NCBI GenBank assembly: GCA_904066235.2
Contig: CAJFCV020000003.1
Span: 4,588,001 to 4,652,000 of the forward strand
Origin: Bursaphelenchus xylophilus
Taxonomy: Eukaryota; Nematoda; Chromadorea; Rhabditida; Aphelenchoididae
DNA: 64,000 nucleotides
Direction of reading: 5' to 3'
Part shown: one piece after another, positions 12,001-26,800 of the stretch
Layout: the number at the start of each line of letters is the position of its first letter
Position numbering within the stretch: the first letter of the stretch is position 1
The notes under the pieces: generated by a model
Seen by the model: only the letters and a program-made list of their open reading frames with translations
Database searches by the model: none
Told to the model about the DNA's origin: nothing
Made by a program: the position numbers and the translations under genes

Positions 12001-13177
12001 ACTTGTCATAGACTGGTTTTGCAGTTGTATCGAAATTTCATTTTACAGAAGTTCTACTGTAATTCCACAAATCTGTTTATTGCGGGTGTCACGCCAATTT
12101 ATTTTCTTCTACAAAAAATCAAAAAAATAATTCGTGTCAAGTGTCTCCCTGGCCGGTTTGGTCAAGTGTTTCCCTCCGTAAAACACCTACCGTATCTTGG
12201 CAGAAAAACGGCGGGTGTGCAAATTTAGAAATAAAATTCATTATTTTTTTGCATTCATTATTTAAAAACACTCCGTCGTAGGTTGTGTCCAAATATTTCG
12301 GCCAAATTTGCGTGACTTTTATTGCAGCTGCCCCTTCCTTCTATTCTTGGATTATTATTTGCATAGCTTTTGGGCAATCTGTTATTCGAATCAAATTATG
12401 ATTCATTTGTACTTTTAGAGATCAGCCGATTGCGATTAGTCTGTTGAACATAATTTATATACACAAAAGGTCAGAATAAACAAACAAAAAAGGTCCTTTT
12501 CGATCCAAAGAAGGCCAAAACAATTACAATTCAAACAATAATAGTCAGACGCGTGGAGATCGCCGCTTTCACGGGGTTGCTTAATAAAAGACTCTTCAGG
12601 GAGAGATTTGTGGAGAAAGACTGGGGCTTTACCAATAAGTGATAAAGGCTTCTTTGGATGTGGAGAATAATGCCTGAGGCGTTGGGGTGTGGGATGACGA
12701 GTAATGGAGAAAGTTTGGACCCCAAAACGAAGATCAAACAACGAACTTGCTCACATCAAAACGACATGAATAATCTATTGACGTCATCCACGCCCGACCC
12801 ACTCCGACGCTCCTCCAAGGACATGGAATAATTAGACAATATTATTAATAGAAACTCTGAATCTTTAAACCCATTCGCAAATAGTCAGGAAAATGAAAAA
12901 AATGGAGAGGAAATGAGAAAAAAGGAAATACCCGAGGCTGGAGTGGTTTGTTTATAATTTAGCTAGTCCTTTACAGAGAGGTGTAAGACGACTCTACATG
13001 GTTTTTGAGGTGTTCGTAACAATAATTTGGAAACTTGGGGAGATAAACAAATACTTAGACATCCTAAATGACAAAAATCCTTGTCCAGACGCTTCCTATG
13101 GCCGTGGATCGTGTTCGGTTACAGCTTGGGACAATTACACTTCTCGTCTTGGCCGTAAATCGTTGCCGGTAATCGTT
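12001..13177. other. Intergenic, 3' side of the Q-rich gene
   Basis: AT-rich. It holds one full TGACGTCA palindrome (12779-12786) and one GCCTGAGGC (12672-12680). The open frames on the minus strand near 12436-12741 overlap each other and have no domain. No clear poly(A) signal for the Q-rich gene was found close to its stop. Confidence 0.35.
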
Positions 13178-16100
13178 TTATCGTTGGCCATTCATCAGAT
13201 CAAAGGCGTTGCTGGTTTTCTTGATCGGCTGTCCATTCACCATCAGGCCCTGTTGTTGAGCAGCCTTCAGTTGTTGAGCCTGTAGATTCCTCTGCCCATT
13301 CATGGCCAATGAATTGAAATGGCCATTGTTTGGCCCTACGTCTGGCGCTGTGTTCGCGGCAGCCAACAACATTTGTCTGAACTGTCGATGATCTTCGCTG
13401 ATCCTCTGGCGATCTTGAGTTTGGGTCTGGAGATTGGTCGGGAGCACTTGGCCGCTGATTTGTCGGGCCAACAACATGTCCGCATCCATCATGCCCGTCG
13501 ATCCCAAGTTGATTCCATTCTGCCTGGCCTGGTTCTGAAGCTGTGCCATCTGCATTTGGAAGAGATTCTGCTGCTGTTGTTGTTGTAGCTGAGCGTTCGA
13601 TGCAGTTGGCTGGGCTTGCGAGACCGCCGCAGCATGTTGTTGTTGCTGACTCTGCTGCTGTTGCAGTTGAATCAGTTGCTGCAGACTCTAAAAAAAGTTA
13701 ATTTTAGATCGCGAAATCGGCTCTGGGAAATGAATTTATAATATTACGCAATCGCAAATATTTGCTTAACCAAAAAATGAAAATTTTATAAAAACAATTC
13801 CCGGAAGTCTTGTGTTTTGGTCAAAATTACTTACTGGATTGACGCCACTCTGCAGCTGACGCAACAATTCAGCCTCCATATTTTGTGGAAACCCAGCCTG
13901 AGAGGTGGATACGGACGCAGCTGGCTCGTTCTGCAATTTAAACTATATAATTTTGTAGAAGAAACATTACAGCACAATTTTAAATCATACGATTGAAGTA
14001 CCCCAAGTGCGAAACTCAGAATTTCTTACATAGAAAACAATTTTTTGGCACTTGGAGTACTCTCCCCGTAAGTCTAAAAATACGTTTAGGCAACTTACAT
14101 GTTGTCTCTGCTGCTGCTGCTGTTGTTGTTGCTGTTGTTGTTGCTGCTGTTGTTGCATTTGTTGCTGAATCAGTGCCAGGATTTGAGCATCAACGTTATT
14201 CGCGACCTGTCCGCCTTGTTGTTGTCCGCCCATCGCCCGTTGCCCCAGTTGTTGTTGCAACAATTGAATTTGTTGCAGCTGCGACTGGTTCTGTTGTTGT
14301 TGCAGCTGACTCTGAACTTGCGGTTGTTGGGCCTGTTGCTGTTGTTGTTGCAGGGCAGCAACTATATTTGCAGGCAATCCCAAACCAGCCAGTTGTTGCT
14401 GATTGAGTTGCTGTTGTTGAGTTAGTTGCTGCAACATCAACTGAGCTGCCGGATTAACATTCTGCAGATTGAGGCCTTGCAACAGGGCTGCATTTGCACT
14501 GGTCGAAGGTTGTTGGCCACCAACGGCGGCAAGAAGAAGTTGCTGTTGTTGTTGCAATGCCTGAAGGTTCTGCGACTGGACTGGTCGTTGTTGTTGCGCC
14601 AGTTGTTGCTGTCTGGACGCAGCAGCTTGTTGCTGAGCAACTTGCTGTTGCCTTTGTCGCTCTTGCTCCAGCCGTTGTTGTTGTTGCTGCTGCTGTTGTT
14701 GCAGGTGTTGTTGGGACAAGACGTTCAGCAGGTTCAACTGTTCAGCAGTCACCATTCCATTTGGTGGCAACAAGCCCTGCAGCATTGGGTTGGACAACAG
14801 CGCTTGTTGTTGCCGAAGTTGTTCTTGGCTTAGGCCTCCAAGTCCGGCTTGTTGCAGGGCTGCAGCTTGAGCGGCAGCTCCTTGGTTGGCAGATTGATTT
14901 GGCTGTGTTGGGGGTCGAGCTGGTTGAGCAGCACGGTTTTGCTGATTGGCTAGAGTTTGTTGGAAGGGGAATTGCGCTCTTTGCTGTGCTTGGTTCAGCT
15001 GTCCTAACCTCGCCTTCTCTTGCTGTTGTTGAGCAGAAAAGCCGGCCAAAACTTGTTGTTGCCTGAGGGCTTCAGCCTGGTTGTGGATGTTAATCGGCAA
15101 CCCCATCATCCTCTGCAACTGTTGTTGTTGTTGCGTTAAAGAAGCGGCGTTCGCTCTCTGCTGTTGTGCTTGTTGTTGAGCAACGACTGTCGGGGCCCTC
15201 ATCAGATTCGACGCTTGGCTAGCAGCGACTGATTGTTGCTGAGCCAACGAAGTCTGAAGTTGAGCTTGTTGCGACGGCTGAACAGCGATCTGAGGCTGCA
15301 GTTGCGGTGGTTGCTGGAAAATTAGGCTTGGCTGGGCCTGTGTGGGCTGAGCCGACTGAGCGGGCTGCGGAGTTCGACTGGGCTGCGACGTGGTTGGCGT
15401 GGAGTTTGCCGAGGAAAGCGGGACAAAGTTTGTCAGACGGTTTTGAGCTGAAAACAAACAGTTATTGGATATAAGGCTGGGTGCACAATTTGGGCATTGG
15501 TTAGTCAAAGTAAAATGCAATTTTCACGGTTGGCTGGGAGTGGCGGGGTGTGCCGAAAACACATTGCAAAAACATGCTGCTTTAGGGTCAGTGCGGTTTC
15601 AGGGGGGAAGAAAGAACGCCGCGGGGGAGCTTCTGAATAGAGCGAGGGGAATAAAAAAGCACATCTAACAAAGAAAGATGCTTGGAGAACATTATTGCTT
15701 TTTGAACCAAAGAAAACAAATTCTGAAGTTTACGGCCGAAAGGAAAATGATGGTTTACTCTTTCTCCCAAAAAAAGAAACCAAATTTTGTGCCCTTTTTT
15801 GGAAACCCTTTTTCGAGAAAACAAAGAATATTGTGAGTAAGAACACTTCGTAATGGGGGCAAAAAGTTCGTTCTTACTTTGATTATGGGGACTTGTCATG
15901 CTCGTTCCAGCAACAAGAGATCCACCAGCACTGGCAGGTGTAACGTCAGATCTTCCTTCTGTCTTCATCTCTTCTTTTCCTCCCTCGGAAGACGTTGATG
16001 GCTGTTCTTCTTTACTCTGGCCTTCCTTTTGATCCTCAATATCCACTTCGTCTGGCACTCGAGGACACGCCTGTATTTCCCTGGATCCATCATCCATTGT

Positions 16101-17810
16101 CCGATCCTCATCAAACAAATCTTTGAGAGTTGAAGCAACATCAACGTGAAGGGAGTTCCAACTGGCGGGCTTTTGATTCAACGCCTTGAAGCTTGCCTTA
16201 TCAGCAATGGCCGCCGCATGCGCAATCTGGCTAGCCAGATTGGCGCTGGATTGGGCGGTTGAGGTTGAGGCTGAAGCACTGAGTTCTGTTTGAGATCGAC
16301 CGGGCGTTGAAGGTGCTGGATTCGAAGCCAGCAACTTCTGCGAAGCCTGCGAAGACTGGGGAGTTCCGGGATTTGTGGGAGTCTGCGTTTTCTGGAGTTG
16401 CATCGAAGCCAAGGACAATTTGCGTTGCTCTTCCGCCTTGATTTGACCATTCAACGCCGACTTCACGGCTTGTTCTTGGAGTCGAAGCTGAGCTTGGAGA
16501 GGATTTAACCCAGCCGTTAGTCCAGCGCTAAGTCCGGGGTTCAACGCTTGGTTCAGCCCAGCCATAGGATTTAACATCGACTTCTGAGGGCTCTGCTGTT
16601 GTAGCAGTCGTTGTTGGTGCATCTGTTGTTGCTGACGGAATATCTAAAAACAGATAAAGTTAACGAAAAGTTGGCTTACTGCTTTCTGAGTTTCGGACAA
16701 ACTGCTTTGATTGATGTTCTGCATTAATGCAGGGATTCCGGAGCTCATGTTGAGGAGGTTAGGATCGATGGCATTCATGGCGTTAACAGCCTGGTTCAAC
16801 GTTTTCTCAAAGTCTGGAGCGCCAGGGAATGACATTCCGTTCTCTTGTTTCACCGGATTTCCTTGAACTGCGGGCGGCCGAGCCGGCTGTGCTGATTGGA
16901 CTGGCTTTTGCTGTTGGGCTTGACCCATCAAGCCCATTCGTTGCATTAATTGAGGATGTAGACTGGCTAGACTTGCTTGAATTTGGGCTGCTGCCTGTTG
17001 CTCGGAAATACTGGATGCAGCTGAAGAAGCCGGAACCCTCTGTTGCATTCCCATGGGGACCAAATGTTGCGGAACCGCGAACCGAATATCGTTTTGCCCT
17101 TGGGCACCGAGTTGACCGTTCATTTGGTGGGCCAGGCCGAGCATTTGGAAGTTCATTTGTTGGAGTTGTTGGGGCAAGAGAGGGTTGGGCGTCGCCGTTG
17201 GGTTGGGCGGTGCCCTTCGTTGGTTTGCCAATAGCTGTTTCTTGTACAACTCCATCTGATCTTCCAGCTTCATCTGTTTGTTTGGTGGTCCACCATTAGC
17301 AGCAGCAAATGGATGTTGCGCTTCGGCCATTGATAACGACCGTTTGGCGGGCTGACTCGAATTCGAGGCCGGTCTTGCCGCTGAGCCGGGTCGTGACGGG
17401 CCATTCGAGGCTGAGGGAGTTCCGGCGGCACCAGGCGTGCCAGCCGACGAGCAAGGCGTACCATGGGGCTGGGCCGAGGTCTGCGGCTGATCTGAATGTC
17501 CATTCAGCGAGGGGAGGGGAGGGATGGCGCCGACCATACCCATCGAATCTGAGGGCTTTCGGAATTGGAGCATCTGCTCGAGGCGACGTTGGGCCACCAA
17601 GTCCGCGATCCCGATGCCCGACGCCGCCAGCAGGTTGGCGGCGGCGGGCGGAGCGGCGGACTGAGGCGCCTGTGCGGGCGCTGCGGCCGTCGCTGCCGAT
17701 GCCGTCGTGGCGTGATGTGGCGGAAGGCAGGAGCCGGACGGGACGGCGGACGGCGCGCTGACCGTGGAGGCAAACGTGTTCGACAGGTTGGGCTGCCGAA
17801 GTTGGGAATT
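13178..17810 (-). CDS. Large glutamine-rich, nuclear-type protein (start not found)
   Basis: Five exons in phase: 17810-16680, 16643-15878, 15447-14099, 13930-13835, 13687-13178; 1283 residues, stop TAA at 13178. The first seen exon (phase-0 acceptor TTGCAG) is Ala/Pro/Ser-rich with a helix IADLVAQRRLEQMLQF and a basic segment (NKQMKLEDQMELYKKQ). The second is Ser/Ala/Gln-rich, ending in an acidic, sumoylation-like part. The third is extremely Q-rich with runs of up to about 18 glutamines; the last is Q-rich with a conserved-looking tail (NAFDLMNGQR). Such composition is usual for transcriptional co-regulators and prion-like nuclear proteins; no named domain (KIX, bromo, TAZ) is visible. No initiator ATG fits the phase upstream, so a 5' exon is missing, perhaps far away. 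Poly-Leu and poly-Val open frames on the other strand are shadows. Confidence 0.85.
14099..14160 (-). repeat. CAA/CAG glutamine-codon repeat
   Basis: The end of the third Q-rich exon encodes about 18 consecutive glutamines using mixed CAA and CAG codons. The mixing breaks up a pure CAG tract, which usually limits length instability. Similar shorter tracts lie throughout 14100-15200. Confidence 0.8.
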
Positions 17811-20800
17811 CTGCAAGAGAATTGGAACATTAAACACATATAAAAGGAATATAAGCGAGTAAATACTGCACTGTCCGTGTTTATATGCAAAATTCAATTT
17901 TTGACTCAAAAAAGTCGCCATGTAAAACAAAGACTAATCTCGCTGATGAATAATATCGGATTACTCACAAGACGTCGCCCTCACTCTCTAATTATTGTGG
18001 AATCATCAAACGGCGGTCAGAATTAGTCTGATAAGGCTAAAAATAACTGCTTATCGGCCGACGAACTTTTGCGGCCTTCTCCAAACAAGGGTTGGCCCCC
18101 CAAAAATGGGAAAATATGAAAAATTTATGGAAAAATATTGGAATCGAATATTCGTGCATAAAATGTTTAAATCAAACAGAAGAAGGGGCGATGTTTGAAT
18201 AGAGGGCCGACGGACTCGAAAGACTGAGGCGAGCACGTTTATTTGAATAACTGAATAAATCGTACTGGGAAGAGGGGGACGAGAGAGGACGGGTCGATGT
18301 TTGTTGTGCTGAATAAATGCCCAGTACGTACGTGGGGGAGGAGGAAGGGTGATGTGAGAAGATGGGAATGCATAAAGATGAAGCGACCCGAACAACAATA
18401 CGTTGTTACCTTTATATTTTAAGCTATGTACCCTCAGAATTAAGCCTCTTTTATAGCCAAAATCGGCATTTTCAGGTATTCCAAACGTCGTAAACAAAAT
18501 AGCACGAGATTTTTTGGTATTACTAAGTTATTACCAAGTACATGAGCACTCGAAATGCAGAAGAACCGAGTTGTTTCACCGGTTAGACTGCGGGTGTTTG
18601 CAGTAATATCAAATTCACGAATAAAAACTTCGAAAGCCTACAAAGTCTGCATGAGTAAGTGAATTTATGATTGGAAATTAAATTAAAATGAATAAAAAAG
18701 TGGTGCCATCGAGGGATGGGAATAAAGAGTGCAAACAAGCACGAGGCAAGAGAGTAAGCGGTCCAGTAAACAGTTTACAAGTCGCTGTGGGAGATGTATG
18801 TACAGTAACCCTATTTATTTTGTTTACCTGTGCGTATTAAACCTTGCATTTTCCAGAAGAACTTAACTAGTCTCACTTACTTTAGTTTGAGTTCAAGTAG
18901 ACCGAATAAACGATTACAAGTTACAAGCCATACTATTCAACGATGATTAACTGCCCTTTTAACTAATTGAATCATTGCACTTTGTTTGACAGCTGTTCTC
19001 ATGGCCTAAGGCCAAATTCCAAACAATATTTTCTACTACGCAATTCTCGAACCCTTTGGCCATCATGCTCTTCCAATTCTTTGTGGGTGTATCTAATCAA
19101 ATCATCGTCTCAGCCGCTGATTTAATCAGCATAAAAATCCGGGAGAGGCCGCGAATTTGATTAAAAAACATCTGTTTGAAATTCCGAATTCACTTCCGAT
19201 TATTCACAATATTTTCGTGCAAAAAACTGTTTATTTCGGGGTTTCGCGAAACTTTAAGTGAATTTCAGAGTGCAAAAAAGTATTAAAATTCCGCAAAACG
19301 GGACTGACCCAAGGGAACTGGGATATTTGGAGGGTAAAATTGGATAAAAAGAAATTAATTTATAAACGGATTTACATCCTGTGCAAACGGGGACGATGAA
19401 ATTTAATTTGGATAATTGAGTTACCCGGAAAAAACATTCAACGGACTTGTCAACGCCGATAAACAACAGAAAGAGCGCCTTGCGGTGGGGCGGCCAAAAA
19501 CGCCGGCCTGATTACCACACTCCCCTACAAAACTCCATCTACCCATTCGCGGTAAAACTGTGTTCGTTGCCAAGACGACCCTCTCAAAACAACATGTTCG
19601 AAATGCGAAACAGCGACTTCGTACAAAGCCGACATTTGCAGAGGTAATACGACTTCATGGAGAGTACAATCAACTCCCTACAAGTCGGAAATTGTAGTCC
19701 CCGATTGTACACGTACAATCTTCAAAAATGGAATATTTACAACATCCGTCGGCTACAAAAAATGGTCGTATTTTGAGAAACCGACTTTTATATTGTACAT
19801 CTTCTTAAAAGAAGGGGGTTTTCAAAAGGAAAGGGTAACAATCACAGTGAAGGGGAGATCTCAAAGTTGTTGTAGAGAATTGTAGGCCCACTACGAAAAA
19901 CAAAAACTGATTAGAATACGAATTGAGGAAGTGTAATATGAAAAAAGCGTCATCTGACATTCGTATTGTAGCAAAACATTTTCCCTCAAATTATCCTCCA
20001 AAAAAACCCCGAAAGAGATGTTGCAATTGCCGGAGGGGATGTTGCAATCCACCCAAAATAAGACCGTCCACCGAACATAGGCCACATACGCAGCCTAGGG
20101 CCACTAAATTCGGGGCCTCTCGAGAATGTCCAAAAATGTAAAACCATGCTCTGAATCCAATTACCGGGCCCCCAATCTAATTTCCCGCGGCCCCACAGTC
20201 ACGTCCATAACCCAATTTATTTGGATTCCGATATATTCAAATAGCTGCGCCCTTCCCCCAAATGCAATTACTCTGCCCTCAGGGCTTCTGGACTTGAGAA
20301 CTTGCATTTGGAATTAAATTTGTGGGCCCGAGACAACAAAAAACTGGAAACAAAAAAGGGACAAACGCCGGCAAAAAAGTTCCTGCTGCATAATTCCCAA
20401 TTCCGAAGGGTTTATGGGACTGTACTCAAAAAGAGCCATTGGGTTCATGGGATTAAGCGGCTTTTGTGTGGGGGGATAAAGATAAATTTTACGATTTGCA
20501 GACGATGATGTAATCCGAGGACCTGCTTAAGGGCAAGAAAGTGCATCATTTTCTCAAGACACTCTTTTGAGCCGTAATATTACGCCAACAATGTTTTGGA
20601 CCAAGGTTTGTGTAATTTCAAAGTCTTAAAAATGCAATTTTAAGACAAAATTTTTTAATTACAAAACCTTATTTTCGAATTTCCCGCCAAAATCAAAGAC
20701 TAGAAAAGCGGAAGGCAGATCTCTCTCTCCATAAAGTCACCCGTTGTAATATTGTAATTTACAGCCATTAAGAGTTCGAGAAGAAAAAAAGGCGATAATG

Positions 20801-23800
20801 AAGACGTGTTCTCGGTATTCCCACTCACAATCCGAGCGATTACTAGTTACATTTCGGAACATATTACAACTGGGAACGTGATTCAGCAAAGAATGACGAA
20901 AATCCAAACCACAAATTGACTATTTGCTGAATTCGGAGTGTAAAGTAAAAAGTGTAATCTTCAAAAATACATTGAGAAATAAAGCGCCTAAGGGCAAGCA
21001 ATTAGTCAAAGATTGGAAGCCAATTCCGTTTCGCAAAAAAAAGGTTCCAAAACTGCAGATAAAAAGATGGAAAGACATCAGAAAACACACGATGAAAACA
21101 TATTACACTGGACGCACTGATACTCCCGACTTTTCGAAAACAATCAAAACAGTCAGCTGAATCCGCGGGTTCCGCAAATAAGCCGGTTGTAATGATGGGG
21201 ATGCCTTTTTTGTGCAATTTTCGTCTCACTGATACGCGCTTATCAGTCCAATTAATGAGCACATTAAACTGATAAACCCCGCTGATAGGGCTGTGCAAAT
21301 ATCGAAATCATCGGCGGCTTCGAGTGGAGGATAGGCAGGGTATGGGAAATCGAAAATCATGGGGTTTAAAGTAGTCTGAATTCCGAATTTCCATCCGACG
21401 ATTAGAATCAATAAAATTTAAAACACGTAGATGGAGATGGGAAGAAAATTGGAGATGCATTACAACGTGGAAACACAAATATATACGGACGATGACTCTT
21501 GGCGTTGTAACGGCCGTCGAGAGAGAAAGGATTGCGAAATCAAAATAGCCCCTAAGGTCATTTATCAGTTTGCAAAAAAAAAAGGAAATTGCAAAAGTTA
21601 AGGACGTCAAGCGACAAAAAGGAAGCTTCCAAAAAGCAAATGACGTCATCAAAGTCATAAAAATGAATTTGCGAACTCCATTTTCCCTCGGAAAAAGAAG
21701 GGATTTCCTTGCAAAAATCACCCGCACCCTAAAAAACCCCCGAAACGCCCCATTAAATCGGAGCGATTGCGTAACAGCGATGAAATCACAAATCAAAAGC
21801 CGATAACGTCGTTTGCAGCGCCTTTTACAGCGTTCCGAAAGTCTGTTTCCATTTCCGTCCGCCTCGACTTGTGGCGTCAAATGTTCGCACTTTTGACTGT
21901 AAAGTCGGCCGGCCCCTCTCGCCCCACCTTCCTTCCCCTGCCCCGCCGGCCCCCACGTAGCAGTGTAATTGTTGTAATCTTACAGCGTGCAGGGCCGCGT
22001 ATTTTTAAAAACTTTTTTTTTTGTGTGATTAATCGAACTTTAACGAATGGTTTTTGGGGGGTTAATGTTTTGGATGATTCGAGTTGACAGAGGGGTCGCT
22101 ACTGGTCAGGGAATGGTCGGGAAAAGACCGACGGAATGCACAGAGGAAGTGATGGGAGCTGTCATCCAAAAACGGGAACAAACAACGCCCGAGGGCATAG
22201 TTTGTGTAAACTAATTAATGGAAAAAGGGCTATTCCTTTCAACATCAAAAAGTTGGGTGGAAAAAAGTTTAAAAAAGGGTTTAAAACAGTTTAAAATCGC
22301 TGTAATTCGTAGGAAAAAAGCGATAAACTGACAGTCACAGAGTCGAGATTAAAGAACGGTCAAGTTTTACAAAAATATCGCCCCCAAAGACGTCCATTGA
22401 TCATGAATAATATCCAAAATATAGTCTATTTACCAACGGCCACGCCTTTGTATTAAAATAAAGCCCCTTAACTTCAAAAAGTTGTAATTCCAAAAGTTTG
22501 GTCGCTCACAAGATGCCCTGATAAGATAAGAAGATCACCTCAAGACTGTTTGTTTTCCATCACTTGTTGTATTTTTACAATCACCAAAAAAGGGAGAGAA
22601 AAGACAAAAAAAAGCTTTAAAAGGGCGACGAAAACAGGCGATTGATAAGGGCCGCTTTAGACTCTGTGACGTTCCAAACAAACAGCCAAATAATTGCCTC
22701 AGGGCAAACAGTTTCCGAGGGAAAAAATTTGGCAAAAAAATATTTTAGGCCGCAACAAAAAATAAGACTTTTGGAAAGAAAAATTTGCGGCCCAAAATCT
22801 AATTTGGAATAATTTTGGGGCCGAGAAATCGAATTAGAGGGGCCGGGAGAGTGGATTCGAGGAACGAAAATGAGATTCAGGTGGTTCTGCAGAAAAAGGG
22901 AACCAAAAATGGCCCAAAAGGATAACGAATTTACAGGGAAATAGAATTCAAAGACTGTTTACGGGCTTTCCAACACTTTCAAATTACTTTTACTCCCATT
23001 TTTGGACCTTTCATAATCTGACCTTTGGCATTTTTCGGAAGAATTTTTTGACGTAAACACGTGCATTATTTAAAAATAAAGTGGAAAAAGAAGAAGGAAG
23101 AACCTATGACACAAAAAGAAATTAATTATAGTCATTGGGAAGGAAGGGATCAGAGAACAAAAATAAAAAAATTTAAGATGAAAAACTATCAATTTCCATC
23201 GTATTTTTAGGGCCAAAAGTTGGGAAAGCAACAAAAACGGAGAGCGAAAAAAGTATTAATTTCTGATGAAACGACTGACGGATATAAATATTTCATTAGG
23301 CCGGATATCCCTGACCCTTTTCGAACCCGTCAAAAAGCACTAAAAACTTGTGCTGACAAATGAAAAACGATAAATTTTTGAGCAAAAAATGGGAAATTCA
23401 AAGGCATGACGTCATCGGAAATGAAAAAGTTTTAAACTGGCTTTAACGCACTCTCTCAGAAAAGTCACATAAAAAGTTTAACGAAATTGTAAAGTCCCGA
23501 AGAAAGTCGCCCAAATTAGTGGTATTTGCACTACGAAAAGGTAACTTTAACGCTGTAATACGGCGTTTTAAAACACATTACAAACGCGAAACTGTCTAAT
23601 TACTTTACAAGAGAGGTGATTACAACCAGCGCCCCGTTTCAAACGAGACTACTTCAAACAGTTTTGGAAAGGATTAAAAAAGTTGAAGGTCATCCCAAAA
23701 GTCGCAAAGACGCGGTTACTTACAACTTAATACTACATACAATTAGACCAAACTACATCACAAACACCTTCAGACCGACGAAAAAAAACTCCGATAACTT

Positions 23801-26800
23801 CAAAAAAAAAACTTTTTACAAACTAAAAAGTTTTTTGAAAAAAGTTTTCCGAACGAAACAAGTCCAAGAGTTGCACTCTTCAAATTTTTTTTTCAATTCA
23901 ATTTTTTTGGGACTATTTTGGTCTTTGAACGAAAAAAGTGAAGCGGAAGGGAAAGGGGAACGCTGTGGAACAAAAAAACATCGGACTCGAAAACGTTGTA
24001 GTAATTTTATTTGGCGTTTTCTTCGAATTGTGTCGTGCCCGCGGGGAAAGGCGTCAAATCTCGTGCGCATTAATATTTCCATGCTCTCTCGGGCACTCTC
24101 TTCCAAATAAGTGCTATTTCTTTTCTCTGGGCTCTCCTTAATTTCCCTAGTCATCAAAAAATCTTTTTGCCCGAGGCCTTTCTCTAATGTATCTTTGTTT
24201 TTAAGACTCTTTCGTCGTCATTTCCCGTGATTTCTCTGGCGTCTCTCCAACTTAAGCACTCTCTCCCAGCTCCTTTCATATGCCTCCATTCAATCGCGAA
24301 TTCTATTTAGTTTACTCTGAATTCTATTTATTCAATTTTCTCTTTCCGAAAATTCGCATGAATAAAAATAAATTGAACTCTTTCCGCTTTAATGGAGGTT
24401 GTTTAAATTTTCGAACAAAACAAATATTTTGCGAGGGGAAACACAAACTTTCGTCAGCCGGCTGAAAGGAAATCGGCAGGGGAAAGAATAGAAAACGTCG
24501 GAGCAAATACGAAATTCGAACCCACGGAAAGTTCACGGAGTTGCAGAAAAGCGAGTTCAGATGGCCGGAAGGGTAATTGGAATCCGGAATCAGGACTTTA
24601 AATTACAATATATCCGATTTCGCCCACAAAAATGACACCTCCCATGCACCAAGTGTCATTTTTCGCCATAAAGTGATGAATAAACTAATTTTAAGCGCTT
24701 TAAAGGTGACTCTATACACTGTAACTAACAGAAAATGTAATTAGGCTCCTTTCTACGCTTCTTAAACCAACATAAACTCCATCGAAAAACTCCGAAAATT
24801 TTGCAAAACTGGCCTTTTTTGGGCGTTGGAATCAAAGACCCATCTCGAATCTCGCCGCTGAATAAATATCCCGCTCTCGGTTTAATCTTCTTTTGTTTAA
24901 ATTCTACCCTTGTTTAAAAATCTGCACCAATTCAAATAAAAACACAGGCCTCTGATGTGTAATTTATTGAGTGTCCTCCTGATCGGGAAAACCATAAAAG
25001 ATTTGCAAATTCAGTGCATAATCACTACAAAAAGTGATGGGCAAAGTGCTGCGACGCGCTTTTTAAAAGGTAAAACTCAAACTTAAAATGGGCTGATGGT
25101 TTCGAGAGGACAATATTGTGGTTCAACGGATTAGACCGGCAAATTCAACTCGAAAAAGAGGTCGAAATTTCCTCAAAATACCTCAGATAGCCTTATCAGC
25201 AGCGATAATCTCTTACGTGATTCCCGGAGCTTTGCATTGAACAACAACTGACTCATTTGCCTAATCTTTTAGGCCAACAACCCAAAAAAGAGATAAGACA
25301 ACAAAAGCGGTATGTTTTATCCCCAATCAAGCATCCGTCCGATTTCATCACGACCACAATTCGATGGCCAAGAGATGGGACGGATCACGTCAGCGCCTTC
25401 AACCCAAAGCATCTGCATAAACACCACGGGAAAGACGTAATATTTATGCAGGCACCAACAAAGATACAACCGATGTATGCACGCGAAAATACGACCCTGC
25501 GGACACACACCAGCGCCATGAATAATTTATGCAGGCGTGTGAAGGGGGTCCGAAGAGGAAACGGGGTGGGGAGGATGGCCGGCCTGGGACCGGCTCACAC
25601 CTGTTCCGAATATGGCCTCACAAAAGGAAGTGGAAGATGTTACGTTTTATGGGCGCCGAGTGTAATGTGGCGCGGTTTTTTGTGGACTCTCACCTTTCGG
25701 GAATATTTTCGAATTGAATTCGAATTTGAATGAAGGTCAGACCATTCAGATTCGAAGCAGCCCTCAATGAGATTGGCTGCTGACTTAATGACATGTTTGT
25801 ATATCATATTAAACATGCTCCAGCAGCCCGTTCATGGCGGGCTTTAACTCGATTATTGACTTACCTGTAACAAGTCTGACACCTGCCAATAATCTCCGTT
25901 AATTGCCCGCAGGGCACGCGAATTAAACACGATTATGATGCCATGTTTGTTGGGCACGCAAAATTTAATCGCCTTAGGGCGTCGTAAAAACAATTGCAAA
26001 TTAGTCCACGACACTTTCCCATCCCCATGGCTACAGGGTGCCCTGTCTCGCGGGGCCAATTTGTTCGTTCCGCTGTCCCAAAAAAGAACAACGCACGCAA
26101 TTTGGTTGGGCCAGCAAGAAAGTTTGCCGGACACAATGGGAAAACAACAAAAAAGGGGGACAGTCTTGGCCATAAAACATGCACAAATGACGCATCGACA
26201 TTTTGTAACTGTTTTTTGGACAAAAAACAAAAAAGTCTGGGGGAGGGGAGGGGAAGAAAAGAATCGGAATTCCATCAAAAGTCCCTGGAAAAAAGGTCAA
26301 AACAAAAGGGATCAAGTCCGCCGGTTTACAGCAGACTTTACAACGCGCTCAGAGATCGAATTCCGAATTGAAAGGCGTCCAAATGTCAGTTATGCAAACA
26401 AAACGAGGCGTGTAACCAAAGAGTAAAAAGTAACCAGCACCAAACAAACAATATCATTTCGTCTGATTGGCCTCGAAGGCCTCAAAAGCGCCCCACAAAT
26501 CTTTAAACTCTTCAAACTGCAACTGTTCAGAGCTGGCGGTGCAACGCGACCTCAGCCTCCGAATTTCGAAAGCCGGCTTGTTTGAATAGTTGCGTAAAGT
26601 CTCGTTTCCAAAAACAACCCCATTGGGCAGAAGATTAAACAAGAAAAAGTTTGTGCAAACAATTCGTAGATAAGAGCCAAATAATCTCGCCCTTTTTCGT
26701 CGCCGAACAAACACGCGTCAGAGTCCACATAACCCCCAAACACACACACTCACCTCGCCAATGTTTATTCATTTCCAAAAAAGATAAAAAACACCGCCCT

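Noticed and set aside
13993..15066. Plus-strand frames rich in Leu/Val over the Q-rich exon
   Set aside because: They are the antisense reading of CAA/CAG repeats; the minus strand gives a spliced, phase-consistent coding chain.
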